A DNA stretch of 64,000 nt from NCBI GenBank assembly GCA_026168455.1, contig CM047431.1, positions 14,620,183 through 14,684,182 of the forward strand. The letters are read 5' to 3'. This DNA is from Theocolax elegans. Taxonomy: Eukaryota > Arthropoda > Insecta > Hymenoptera > Cerocephalidae. A program made the translations under genes and the position numbers. How positions within the stretch are numbered: position 1 is the first letter of the stretch; every line of letters begins with the position of its first letter. The notes under the pieces were generated by a model that was not told the DNA's origin, searched no databases, and saw only the letters and a program-made list of their open reading frames with translations. Below are positions 20,672-33,100 of this stretch, in pieces.

Positions 20672-22180
20672 ATATATATATATATTGAATCGTTTTCATT
20701 ACATGATAAAATTGTATTACATTCTTAACAATAACGATTACTGCAATAGCATAAGAGTAAATTTTAATTATAAAAATAATCTTTGCTAAAAAATAAATTC
20801 GCACATTTATGAGTGAATTTTTGTGGCTTATAAAAGCTAAGGATTACTCGTTTGATACTATTTTTCACTTACGTATATTTGTTATAACTATTTACTGGAA
20901 ATTGTTTCTGAAAATAATTGCTAAAAACGTAGTTTTATAAAGATATTTATATAATACATTAGGTTAAAAGCTTATGGTAATATTTTTTTTACTTAAGTAG
21001 GTTAAGCTTATTGTGGTAAGTTATTTTTATAATAGTTAACAACAAAAGTTGTGCCTATTTATTCAAAACTTTTGGCAACTTAAATTGAATAAAGAGATAA
21101 CCCCTTGAATTTTGTTGGAAATTTGTGACTTACTTAATTTTAATTATCTATAAATATAAATTCAATATATTTTAAGTCAAAGTTTTTTATAATTTTTCAT
21201 AAGTTTACTTTATTTAAAAGATAACGAGGATTTGAAAAACCGACTTTTTTGGCAAATTAAGCAATTCGCAAAGTTTTTAGTCAAATCTAAGGGGTCACCA
21301 CATCATACTATAACAAAAATTACCCACATGTTGTTAGTCACATCTACAAATATCTACATAATTATAATAGTTAAAGTGTAGCACAAACTAAACGTATGCT
21401 TTTTGTTCTAAATAAAATAAAATTTTCTAATTAGAGTTATTAATGACGTTTACATGAATTATCGTAAAAATATCAACTATCTACTTTTATACATATATCA
21501 TTACTTTTCATTTTTGATTTTCAATTAATATTTGTTTACTATTTGCAAAAAATTAATGTTAATTCACTTTATTTAAATACATTGCTTAATAGATGCTTGT
21601 GAACTGAAGGATTTGAAGTAGACGGTTTATTCCTTTGGGCGAGGATTGATGTTGAATATTAGCTTTGCGCAGGAAATCACCCAAGGAAATAAAAGTCTGT
21701 TACATGATATACTTAATATTAATGCAGTTACTTGATAAGATTTAAAGTTTATATTTATCATTTCTTAGTATAAAGACACTATATAAAATATATAAATATA
21801 TAAATATATATACGTATATATGAATCATTCCATGTAAATGTAGCTTAACGCAATCATTATTTTCAACACGTTAATAATTTCATAATTTCTTTATGATTTA
21901 TTTACTTAGCTACTGCATAATTACATAATATATAAAATTAGTATTTAAATCAAGTTACATCTAGTAACATATAGAATTTTCTCTCATGCGATTTTATGAT
22001 ATAAACACAGACAAAAGAAATTTGCTTAACCAGCGCACAAATTTGAATTTAGTGCGTAAATTTAGTCAAGTTGGAAAGCATTCTTGTCGCAACAGACCCC
22101 CTCCCAAACTCGCGCGAACAGACCTGTCTAGCGGCTCTGGCACAATGACACCTTGGCGCGCTGACACTGACTCCACTATT
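20672..22180. other. AT-rich region, nothing recognised
   Basis: Apart from short TA runs I see no gene or repeat. A small frame at 21986-22258 has no recognisable domain. Confidence 0.5.
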
Positions 22181-22184
22181 CATT

Positions 22185-22560
22185 TTTGTCTTTTCGTCAT
22201 GGTTTGCTGTATTCTCTTTATTCTTTTTCTTCTATTTTCCCGTCGTTATTATTTTTAATCCTTATATAAATTTCTTTTTTTCGCAACGCTTCTTTTTCTC
22301 GTTCAGTTTTTATTTCATCACTATTCATTGTTTGTCTTTTCAACATGGTTTGTTGTTTTCTCTTTTTTTTTTTCTTCTATTTTGCCGTCGTTACTATTTT
22401 TACTCTTCATATAAGCTTCTTTTTTCGCAACGCTTCTTTTTCTCGTTCATTTTTTATATCGATACAGCTGATTGTTTGCCTTTTTATCATAGTTTGCAGT
22501 TTTCTTTTAAACTGTTTTTTTGCTATATCATTAAATTGTTTATTTTTAGTTTTATAGCAC
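22185..22560. repeat. Tandem repeat, 147-bp period, ~2.5 copies
   Basis: The block TTTTCGTCATGGTTTGCTGT at about 22190 recurs near 22337 and, more diverged, near 22484. Each full unit contains CGCAACGCTTCTTTTTCTCG. It is T-rich on this strand. The hydrophobic translations are a by-product of T-rich codons and not evidence of a membrane protein. Confidence 0.65.
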
Positions 22561-23095
22561 TGCCTGTCGTAAATCCGCACTTACCACACGTTCTTCTGTG
22601 ACGTAAGTCGCATTTTCTGGCACAATATACAAATGAAAATTCAACCAAAGACGCATACTTCATATTGGTGGTGAAGCATTGTCATAACCATTTCGAACAC
22701 AAAAATAATTTAATGCTATTGTATTGTAAACATTCAGCGCTATATTAAAGAGCTAAAAAATTTAAATAAAATATTGTATAACAATATATACTAAAACTAT
22801 AGGTTAAATATCGTATGATTTAATTAACGACTTTGTATTAAACATATATACATAGCTATATTTTAAAACGAATACAAACTATTAATAAAATATAATCTTC
22901 AATTTTTATAATTATTATTTCTAATTAATTTTTAAAGTCTTTTGATTTGCTAATAGTGCAATTATTAGCCGATTAATATTAAACGCGGTTCCGTTTATGA
23001 GTTCATACTAAGTTGAAGTGTTAAAAAATAATTAGTCATAGAAAGAAGGCTAATGAAATACAATTGTTTGTTTGGACGATTGAGAATAATTTTAC

Positions 23096-23125
23096 AGGGG
23101 GGGGGGCTCCGCCCCCCCTCCAAAC
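23096..23125 (-). other. GC-rich hairpin resembling a Helitron 3' end
   Basis: On the minus strand GGGGGGCGGAGCCCCCC forms a strong hairpin, followed by CC and CTGTAAAA. The tetranucleotide is CTGT instead of a strict CTRR, so the terminus is imperfect. It lies downstream of the minus-strand coding fragments at 23291-24190. Confidence 0.4.
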
Positions 23126-23290
23126 CCCCGTCCTTGCACTCCACCTACGCGCACTTTTAGAATCTTAACTGGTTTTATTCCCTAAATTCATATCAGCGTA
23201 TTATCTATTATAAACATTGTCAAGATTTAATACAAAAAAAAACGATAGCACATTAATTATTACATTAGTGGCGAATTTACGACACACGTG

Positions 23291-23596
23291 CTACAAAATA
23301 GTATACGATACACGTGTGCTAAGGGCCGATAGCACGGTGTGAATAACGTGATTCACGCCGTGCTGGAGTCGGCCACTTACAACACTAGTATCGTACTGTA
23401 CTATTTTGATAAAATGACCTATAACTTGGTATTTCATATACTCTATTTCCATTGGGGTAATAGAATCAATGAAAATGATTTTATTTTTATTATGTAAATT
23501 CCTTATTGTTTGTTCTTCAGAAATAAATTTGTGTTGAAAATTTTGTTCTATTATTTTTATTTCTGCTACATTGAAATTCAATTTCTTTTTCATCAA
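23291..23596 (-). pseudogene. Hypothetical fragment downstream of Ulp1-like remnant
   Basis: This is a 101-codon minus-strand frame without a recognised domain. It lies between the Ulp1-like fragment and the GC-rich hairpin, in the same orientation. It may be a decayed part of the same element. An inverted word CACGTGTGCTAAGGGCC / GGCGTGAATCACG-type region covers its 3' part. Coding is doubtful. Confidence 0.25.
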
Positions 23597-23862
23597 TACA
23601 ACAAGTATGAATGATGTTTCTTTTGATTGGTATTGTTGAAATATTATAGTTTATATTTTGTAAAATTGGAAACATCGTAATACTAAGTGTTTCGTATATT
23701 TTTAGTAAATATTAACGCATTTGGGAAATATTATAGTTTAAACTGCATGTGCATAAATTAAATACAATAGAGACAGTAAAAGCTATCGCGAAAATTCCAC
23801 AGTCATAACTATATTGGTTTGAAATTGCACTGTTTCAAAAACAATTTTTAATTGTTGACTAT

Positions 23863-24190
23863 CTAGAAATAATCTATTGATGTATACTTTATGTTCAGTT
23901 TGCAAATTTTAGCATTCAAACTATCATAAATGTGTATCGTTTCATTATTGTAATAGATACAAATCCCATGACCTTTTTCATAATTTCCAGAAAATAACAA
24001 TTGATTGTACTCATTATTCATTTGAACTGGGTTAATGTTATATGGTTTTTGAACTAAAAGTATTGTTTGCATATTGAATGATGTACATGATTTAAGGATG
24101 TTATTAAATTCTAATATGTGTTCATCATTTAACATAGAAGCATATGGTTCAAAGCTTTTACAACTAATTTTTGTTCTTCCGTCAAACCCA
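23863..24190 (-). pseudogene. Ulp1-like cysteine protease fragment
   Basis: The frame reads FEPYASMLNDEHILEF, later QTILLVQKP, then GHGICIYYNNETIHIYDSLN, and stops. The last motif corresponds to the H-W...YDSL region of C48/Ulp1-type proteases. The tryptophan after the catalytic histidine is glycine here, and the later Asp/Gln/Cys region is missing. The fragment is open upstream of the first methionine. It is a dead partial copy, probably carried by a transposable element. Confidence 0.5.
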
Positions 24191-25430
24191 TTATAAAAAT
24201 GGTTTATTTTACAAAATAATTCACAATTATAAAAATAATATTAATAATTTGTTTGAATTGTTAAATAATAATTATAATTTTTTTTATTTTTTTAAACGAT
24301 TATTTTAAATTTTTTATTAATATTTTTTGTAAAGCTGAAAAAAACGAAATATAAATTATTAGAAAACAGTGTTTATAAAAAAGTAGCTTCAATGTAACGA
24401 ATTAAATATAATTAATATAAATTTAATATTTTATAAATACTAATATTATACATAGTATTTAATCTTAAGTAATGAAAAATTACATTCTTTAAAGCAATTC
24501 TTACTAATACAAACTTTAAAGAGATCTATCTACATATTTAAATGTAATCTAAATATGTGCAAATATTTAAAAAATCTGCAAATAGGTTTTTTTAAATTTT
24601 TGTATAATGATAAATAATGTGAAAAACGAAGGGCAGTTATTCCGGTAGTGTAATATTTATATATTATACAATAAGAATCTACAATGTCGCGTTGCAGTCG
24701 GTAAAGTAGTTTGTAATGATTTTAATATCCCTTTAATAAGAGAGGCCCGATGTATGACAATAGCATGCTAACCAAGTTGTAATATTTAATTGCTAACATC
24801 TAAACTGTATTTAGCAGTGTTTATTTTAGAAAAATGATATACAAATAAAAAATCGCTGCTAAGTCATGGTTACGTAGTTTTCTCAAAATTAATAAATCGG
24901 TTCTATATTTGATGTATTATTTTAATATTAAAATTTATTAATCATATCAAATGTATTTAACGTTTTTAAAATTATTTATGGTAAAATGGTCTAAAATCTA
25001 ATTAAAATTTCAAATTTTCAAATGATTGTTGAACAATTATAATGCTCAGTTGATTCTCTAATTAGAAATATTTTTATCCCACAAAATGTACACTTGTTAC
25101 TATCAAGATTACCTTTTTCCTAACTTTCAAGATAATTAAAAGCTTTTTGCGATCGAAAGCGTTTAACAAAAAAAACGCAATTTCTGCGGTTTTTATTTTT
25201 TTTAAAACAAAAAATATTTAATAGGATCACTTGAAATTCTTACACTATTGTATACTATCTCGGTGATTTGTTTCAGCAAATTTGAACGATTAGTTTCAAA
25301 AGTATAGCCAAATAAATAAAAATCAGTTTTTTTAATAATTTGAAAACTAATTGAGATAATTCGAAAAATCGAGAGGGTTTTTTTTATTGATGGTGGGAGA
25401 AGTTATCGTTCGTCCAGAATTAGTTAATAA
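24191..25430. other. AT-rich region, nothing recognised
   Basis: No coding frame, RNA motif or clear repeat is visible. Confidence 0.5.
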
Positions 25431-25474
25431 AAAATAAGGCTTTATATATCTCCACGAACCATATATTTATTCTT

Positions 25475-25515
25475 GCCGACGTTTCGGACGTACTGTTTCC
25501 GTCCCTTTTCGAGGC
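25475..25515 (-). ncRNA. Degenerate Penelope-type hammerhead motif
   Basis: On the minus strand GCC ... GAAACGTC-GGC has the stem I ends, the GAAAC box with ACGT stem III, and a good stem II (GGACG/CGTCC). The CUGANGA box reads TCGAAAA, so the core is broken. Penelope-like elements typically carry such motifs near their ends. Confidence 0.4.
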
Positions 25516-25902
25516 AATAAAAAAGGCGCAGAGATATTAATCACATTCTGGAGAAACAGTACTTTTCTATCACATCGCACACAAAAGTTACCCTTGCAAA
25601 ATCCTCCACTCAACATATCGAAAACGAGGACCTCCCCGAAGGGAGTCCTTTACACTAGTGTTTTCTTATTCTTTATAAAACATATTTAGTCAGGTTATAA
25701 AATGTTATAGGTAATATTAAATGATTTGAAAAATAATTTTTTCAAAAAACAAAAAATGGCTATAAAAGAAAAGCGAATCTACATATCCAAAAATAATTTT
25801 ATTCTGATGTTGGAAATTGAAAAGATTACGTGCCCAAGCTAAACGATATTGACTGAGTAGATTCAGAAATTTATTGGTATACGTACAAACATACGTATAC
25901 AT

Positions 25903-27024
25903 TGTAACGGTAAGCGAGTTACCGATCAGGTAAGCAACGCGAAAGAGGAGATACAGCGCGGCGCGCGCAGGGAACGCGCGCGAGAATCCTGCGCAAGAGA
26001 GTATCGGTAGAGAGTTCGCGCGCGATCGACAACAACACGGTGTTGGTGACCGGTGATTATTTTTCCGGGATAAAATAGCAAAAGAACTGTTGTGCGTTGT
26101 GTGTGGGTGTGAGCAGTTTCTCCCCACTAACCTCCACGTCGACGGGTGCAGCAGCACATCTCACGGACAGTGAGAAAAGGAGGCTCGGCGAAGCCCACCT
26201 TCTCGACCGTTGGAGAGAGAGAGAGAGACATATACGAGGACGAGCTCTCTCTCAATAGCACAGCCTTTTCCCTGCCGAAGCGAGATATTCAGATACGCGG
26301 TAAGTGGTGCACCACATTTAGACCCGCGTGTCTATCTAAATTTCGTGTCCCGATTTACCTGGTACGGTCCAGGTGAGGAAGCGTTCCTCCTTTCCCCCCT
26401 CTCGTGACAATACCCGCACGGATAGAAAGGTCGGTGGTTCGCGGGAACCACTTCACGAGAGAAGGCGCGCGTGACGTAGTAAGCTTCTACGTAAAAGCTC
26501 TCTACGTCAGTGATTCATACGTCACACGGTGTGACGTGTGCCATCAGGTTAAGCAGCCGATCATATCCGGATCGGTTGCTCGTAATCGACTGATAAATAG
26601 ATTTTTAACTGATTCTTTTCGCGCTGACCTCGGGGGTAGTCATCGGTACGACTCCCCGTAAATTGTTAAAGTTCATTCACTGTTTATTTATTAATATTTA
26701 TTTGGTAGTTTAATAAATTGACTCGGCGAGACTATCTTTCTCGCCGATTAACAATAATATCGATTGTTGATAGTATTTTACCGGTTAACGTCCTATCCTA
26801 CGAATACCGCCCTCTCCGGTGTTTATCCTAGTTGGCAATTTTGGGCATAGGGCCCAACACATGGTATATAAGTCAAACGGAGTGTTTGACGTTGTTAACG
26901 GCATTGCACGGGAATCAAAGGGATTCCCGGCCGCATCGTGGGACTGCACACTTAAGGTTGGTAAGTTGGGACAGATTGGGCCTAACCGTGGGCCTTACAT
27001 ATCCCCAGTACCCACCCCGTTACA
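25903..27024 (+). repeat. gypsy-B 5' LTR
   Basis: It starts TGTAACGG and ends CCCCGTTACA. The 7-base ends are inverted (TGTAACG/CGTTACA). It is almost identical to 35274-36395. Confidence 0.95.
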
Positions 27025-27026
27025 AC

Positions 27027-27044
27027 TGGCGCCCAATACGTGTG
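27027..27044 (+). promoter_or_regulatory. gypsy-B primer-binding site
   Basis: TGGCGCCCAATACGTGTG begins two bases after the 5' LTR. TGGCGCC-type sites are typical LTR-element primer-binding sites. I leave the tRNA unassigned. Confidence 0.8.
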
Positions 27045-27345
27045 GATTTTGGATACAGGACATCGGAAAAATCAACAAGCACGATATAGTTGTTCAATTG
27101 TTGATAATATTGTGAATTAACAATTGGATAACTCGCGAACAATAACGAGGTCAGCAGTCGCGTTTCGAAATTGTGAAGTATATTTCGGTACTCTTTCGTT
27201 CCCCCTCGAGGCGGGATTTGTTTATTAACAAATAGAATTGTTATAAACAAATAAAAATTTTTTTTATAACAAATAAAATTTTTTTTTATTTTTCTCGTCT
27301 CGACTACGGAGTAGTAGACACAGGAAATTGGTTCCTGGTCGAACA

Positions 27346-27475
27346 TAGGTGGCGCCACTAGAAAAAGGTCGCACAAATAGGAAACTTGGTGGGTTTTCGA
27401 ACGGAATCGATAGACCGACCAACGTTACTTGGAAATTGGGTAGTTTGGACCAAACCAAGTAACTAGCGCCACCTA
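27346..27475 (+). promoter_or_regulatory. Structured leader hairpin of gypsy-B
   Basis: An outer stem (TAGGTGGCGC at 27346-27355 with GCGCCACCTA at 27466-27475) encloses an inner perfect stem (GTTACTTGG at 27424-27432 with CCAAGTAAC at 27455-27463). The stems are perfectly paired and nested, 300-450 bases into the leader. Such a position suits a packaging or translation-control structure; that role is inference. Confidence 0.5.
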
Positions 27476-28252
27476 GAGGAACGAAAGAACGCGACACAGC
27501 GCGACATAACCTGGTGGCAATTAATCGGTCTAAATAAATTGTTTGTAAGTGTATGCAAGGTTTAACTGGTTTTTGCTGGCACATAACAGGAAGCTTATAA
27601 CCTGGCTCAGATCTTTACAAATTGTATTATAGGTTATATTTTTGTAAGAGGTCAAGCGCGCGGTAACTTTAATTATTTAATTTATTTATTTATTGATTTA
27701 TTTATTATTTATTATATAGTACCGTTAAGTTAGCGCAAGGTAAGAGCCAGGCAGTGGTTTATTGTGAAAGGAGAACGCCAACGGAAAGCATTTGAAGTAT
27801 ATCTATATACATTCAAAATTTGTATATATAGATATACTTGCAATGTTAAAAATGAAACTTTGTCGGTTAATTTTGGCTTTTCCTTTCATTTCCCGAAAAT
27901 CATTTTTTTTGCAAATGAAATATCGCTAGTCAAAGTAAAAGATAAGGCATGATTTATACGTCTTGGAACGTCTTTATACTTATTGGCGGACTCCTTTATT
28001 AGCAAATTTGTTAAAAATAATTTAAACTCTGTGGTGCTTCCTGATCAAAGTAAGACAGGACTTACTTTTGGCATCCGGTTTTGTGCTTTAGCGGTTAGCT
28101 TAGGTAGAAGCAAAACCCAGTTACGCGGATTGGACATTTAGCAAGTAACGCCAAAGTTAAATATTCGACAGCAGATAACTTTGCACACACATAGTGCGTC
28201 AAGCCAGCGAGGCTACTTACTGTGAAACGTATAAACGACGCTACAACTGAAG
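27476..28252 (+). other. gypsy-B leader, noncoding
   Basis: This is the rest of the 1.2-kb untranslated leader up to the gag ATG at 28253. I see no supported frame. Confidence 0.6.
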
Positions 28253-30118
28253 ATGGCCGCTCAGCAGAAAGACGTCGATAGTCAAATCGACGCATGGATT
28301 GAGACGCTCACCCGGGAGCAAATCGAACTACACCTGGACGCCTTGAACCTAAAATCGGCAGACTCGGTTCATAGGAAAGCCGAGCGACTCCACCAGTGGC
28401 TATTAGGAAATTATTCGGCCCAGGAGTTTAACCAGGAGGAAGACGAAGCCACAGCAGTTCGCAGCCGTCTCCAACGGAGAAATAGGTGGCTGCAGATGCT
28501 AGGTAAACATCAAGACGAGGAGTCTGATGAACCTAGCCCAGATCAGGAAGTGTATCTGGTACTGCGGGAGAACGCTGCGGTTAAAGATAACCTGCACAGG
28601 ACGGTGCAGGATTTCGATGACGTCGAGCTAGATGAAACGACGTCAGCCGCGACCAACACAGAACCTCAACCCGAACGAGAGGAAGAATGGCTGTCATTGG
28701 TCTCTGAAGAGGGAAACATTTTTAAAATCCCTCGATCGTTTTCCTAGACCTTGGTTCAGCTTATCAAAAAAGTGAATGACCTCACTGTAAAGGTAGATAA
28801 GCTGATGTCCGAGCGCACTCAAACCGCTCACAGCACGAGATTGGACGGTGCCAACCAATCTCACCATGTGCAATTCCAGGACACATATACGTGTTATGGT
28901 CCTGATGTGAGCAAGATAGGTGAGGCGCAAGCAAATGGCGAGCAACAACGCGCAAGCGCCCCTCAGTCTAAGCCTGATGGAGCTTGGAAGGGGGGGAATG
29001 CGCGCGAATCCCAGAGGATTCCTCAAGCGCGCAGCTCGCCAAACAAGGATCGGACATTCTCAACACCAAGCTTCTCGACGTCATCGAGGTTAAATGGGAC
29101 ACTTCGAGACGTCGGCGGCATTGTGAGGAAGTGGCAGGTCAAGTTCTCTGGCGACAAGAGCCAGAGCATCGACGCCTTCCTAACCAGGATCGAGGATTGC
29201 AGGATCCTGGCCAACCTGTCAGAGGACGAGTTATTGCCGTCACTCTCGGAACTTCTGACAGACACTGCCGCCACGTGGTACCAGAACGAGAAACACAAGT
29301 GGCACTCCTGGCAAGATTTCGTGACTTCGGCTAAACGTTGGTACGGAATGAGCCAACGTTTCCAGCAGAGGATCATCGCCGAGTCCAACGCACGGACTCA
29401 AGGACCCGATGAACCGGTTAGGGACTATATGACGTGCTCTATCGCAATAATGCGAAAGATAGTCCCTACGCCGACTGAAGCGCAGCAGCTCGATCATTTG
29501 TATCGGAACATGCTGCCACAGCTTCAACGGCTGTTCAAGAGAGCGGAAGTGAGCTCAATTGAGCAAATGCTGGACCTCGCCACGGAAGCGGAGCAGACGA
29601 TAGAAGGTGAAAAAGTATATCGTCCACCACCAACGGAGGAAGGGTCTTTGCTTCCCAAAATGGCGTATAAGCCGAAGCGGAAAAAAGGTTCGACGAAGGC
29701 TAAGGTAGCGGCCGCTGAGGTAAGCCCGGCCAAACCAAGCGAGCCATACGTCGTCGACCGCATCGCAAAGATGCTGGAGGATGCGCTGCGGCCCATCGTC
29801 TCCCAATTGGCGTCGACGACCCGACAGTCACGTAGGAGAAGCCCAAGGTCTGGCTCTCCTAAGAAAGGCTCGCCGGCCAACCGATCTCCGAAGAGTAGGA
29901 GGTCTGGCAAACCTAATGGCCCGAGCAAGAGCTTCGGACACCGGCAGGAGAAGAAGAGCGCTAGTCCAACGAGGGAAAAAGGAAAGGAACAGCCGAAAAA
30001 CCGAATGGGCTCGACTTTCGATCCGACTAAGCCTCTTACCTGCAAGGGCTGTGGGAAAATTGGATATTCCCTCAGGTACTGTCCGGTGTGCTCGGGAAAC
30101 GCCAAAGGGAGCGGTTAA
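28253..30118 (+). CDS. gag: gypsy-B Gag polyprotein (one in-frame amber stop)
   Basis: Gag forms the particle of the retrotransposon. It starts at ATG 28253 (GAAGATGGCC context). A TAG at 28745-28747 splits it into 164 codons and a downstream open part that continues in the same frame. The related gag fragment at 49952-51094 has sense codons across this point, so the TAG interrupts a single ancestral gag. The downstream part holds the retrotransposon gag domain (ATWYQNEK and FVTSAKRWYG regions), a basic Ser/Arg/Pro-rich segment and a C-terminal zinc-knuckle-like CKGCGKIGYSLRYC where the usual histidine is tyrosine. It overlaps pol by about 30 bases in another frame. Confidence 0.85.
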
Positions 30119-33100
30119 CAGGGACGAAAACCGCGACCCAAGAGCTTGAGTCCCCGCTGTCCCAGGTGAGTTCGGGACAGACCCGCTCCAACCGAGAGTA
30201 TGGTCCAGAGAGGAGCGGAAATGGGCCTCAAAAGAAGGAACGGTCCCAAGAAGCAAGCAGACCAACCTCATCCTATAAACCAGAGGATGAGAGTCGTTGG
30301 TGGCTTCTCGTGGAAATTGGGGGCTTCCGTATAAGAGCCTTATACGATCCCGGAGCTTCCACGACCGTGATGGGACCCAGCGGTCTGCAAATCGCCGCGG
30401 CATTGGGCAAGGAGCTCATTGTGGCGAACGCCGGACGCGTCAAGATGGCGGATGGTAGTTACCAACCGCTAAACGGTCACGTGATCTTACCTTTCACTGT
30501 CGGGAAGGAGACACGTGAAATAAGGGTAGCGATCATACCAAATCTTGACGCCGAATGCTACGTAGGAGTAAATTTCGTACGAGCATTCAGAGCCATATTG
30601 GATCCGGATAGCGACCGCCTGTTCCTCAAAGACAGCAAGCAGCAGATCCACCTCGAAGTTGCTGGAATAGGGGGTATGGCCACCCTCTCGTCCGCTGGGA
30701 TAGCGGACGCAACCGAGGCAGAAAGGGAAGAGCTGCGAGAGCTTGTAAGCAAAGTGCTGTCTAATACTTCTCCCAAAATCGGGCGAACCCAACTCATCGA
30801 GCACTCGATTGACGTGGGATCAGCTCGCCCGATAAAGCAGATGTATTACCCGGTGTCGGAGAAGATCCAGGAGGAGATGCACCGCCAGGTCCGAGAGATG
30901 CTAGATTTAGAGATCATAGAGCCCTCGGACGGCGGTTGGTCAAGCCCCGTGGTGATGGTACGCAAGGAGAACGGATCACGTCGGTTTTGCATTGACTTTA
31001 GGAAAGTCAATGCGCTAACGAAACCAGACGCTTATCCCCTCCCGTTCATGCAGGATATCTTACGCAAGCTGAAGAGATGTCGGTACATTAGTACTCTGGA
31101 CATGAACTCAGCGTATCATCAGATACCTCTCCAGAAGGAATCGCGTCCTTATACGGCTTTCACAGTCCCGGGGATGGGACTGTATCAGTTTAAGCGGATG
31201 CCGTACGGATTGGCATACGCCGGCGCGACCTTCCAACGCATGATTGACCAAGTGGTTGGTCCTGATCTCGAGCCCAATGCCTTTTCTTACCTCGATGATA
31301 TTATTATAGTCACCGAGACATTTGAAGGGCACAAGAAGTATCTCGAGATGGTGCTGAAAAGACTGACCAAAGCTTTCTTGACAGTAAAGAAAGACAAGTG
31401 TGTCTTTTGTCAAGATGAGGTGAGATATCTTGGCGTGCTGGTCAACAGGGATGGAATTCGTCCCGACCCAGCCAAGACAGAGCCTATAAGGATTTATCCG
31501 GCTCCCAAGAACCTCAAACAGCTTCGACGATTCCTCGGCATGGCGTCGTGGTATCGGCGTTTTATGCCGGATTACGCCACGATTGCCGAGCCACTTACCC
31601 GTCTAACAAAGAAGAACCAAGGGTACGAGTGGTTAGATGAACAGGAACAAGCCTTTCAGCAACTGAAGGCCCTGATCATGACTGCTCCAGTTCTTCAACG
31701 TCCCAGTGCAGATGGACTGTTTAGCCTGCACACGGACGCGAGCGATACCGGCATAGGAGCCGTGCTCGTCCAAGAGATAGACGGAGAGGAAAGAGTCATT
31801 GAGTTTGCCAGTCGCATTCTCACAGCACCCGAGAAGAATTATAGCGTTACGGAGAGGGAATGCTTGGCCGTGGTCTGGGCTATTAATAAGTTCAGACCTT
31901 ACATCGAAGGGTACCACTTCAAAGTGATAACGGATCACAGTAGTCTTCGCTGGTTGTGTAATATGAGAAATCCAACCAGCCGACTAGCGAGATGGGCTTT
32001 AGAGCTTCAAGCTCATGACTTTGTCGTCGAGCACAGAAAAGGAGCTCTGCATCACGTTCCCGATGCCCTATCTCGCATGTATGAAGACGACGAGCCTACA
32101 GTAGCAGCAATGTCGTGGGCTCAAACTACTGAAGATCCTTGGTACCTAGACTGGATCAAGAACGTTTCCGACAGACCCCGTGATTTCCCCGACTGGAAAA
32201 TAGTCGGAGGAAATCTATACATCTATCGCCCCGACACGGAGTTAGAGGAAGTGATGGATGATGAGCAAGCATGGAAGCTGGTCGTACCCGTAGAGAATCG
32301 ACACTCTATTCTGAGAGAGTGTCACGATGACCCCTCAGCTGGCCATCTCGGAAGGGAAAAGACATTCGCCCGCGTGGCCCAAAACTATTATTGGCCACGG
32401 TTTTACGCAGAAGTTGCGGATTACGTCAGGCGATGTCAAGTGTGCCAGCAATGTAAGGTCGAGCAACGTGCTCCCTCAGGGTTAATGGGTCACCGTCAAT
32501 CGGACAGACCATGGCAGGTGGTAGCAGGAGATATCACTGGCCCGCTTCCACGCTCTAGCCGAGGATACGAATACATCCTAGTATTCCAGGATTTATTCAC
32601 GCGCTGGATTGAAGCAATCCCGATAAGAAAAGCTAACGCGAAGACGATAGTCCGCGAGCTTCACGAACGAGTGATTAACCGGTTCGGCACCCCGGAAGTA
32701 TTTCATTCGGACAACGGGACCGAGTTTAAAAATAAACTCGTAGACGAATACCTTGAATCTAAGGGAGTGTATCATTCGACGACACCCCCTTACCACGCAC
32801 AGGCCAATCCTGTCGAGAGGGCCAATCGGACCCTTAAGACAATGGTGGCGTCGTATATCCAGGATAAGCATAGCGACTGGGACGACAAGCTGCCAGAGTT
32901 AGTCTTTGCACTAAACACAGCGGTGCAAAGTTCTACTGGATGGAGCCCGGCTATGCGGACCTATGGTCGCCAACCCGAGGCGCCTAGTACAGCTCGTCGA
33001 GAGCATGACCGGCTTGCCCAGCAACAGTTTGAGTGCCGTCGCCTGCAGGATTGGAACGACAAAATCAAACAGTTGCCAAGACTGCACGAGAACGCAAGTC

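Noticed and set aside
22185..22601. Possible membrane protein with Phe/Leu-rich segments
   Set aside because: The sequence is a T-rich 147-bp tandem repeat, which gives Phe/Leu-rich translations in any frame.
25717..26157. 121-146-codon antisense frames in the gypsy-B LTR
   Set aside because: They recur only because the LTR recurs, and run against the element; no domain is visible.
29524..30105. Antisense frames across gypsy-B gag and pol
   Set aside because: They are shadows of the sense coding frames and show no domain.
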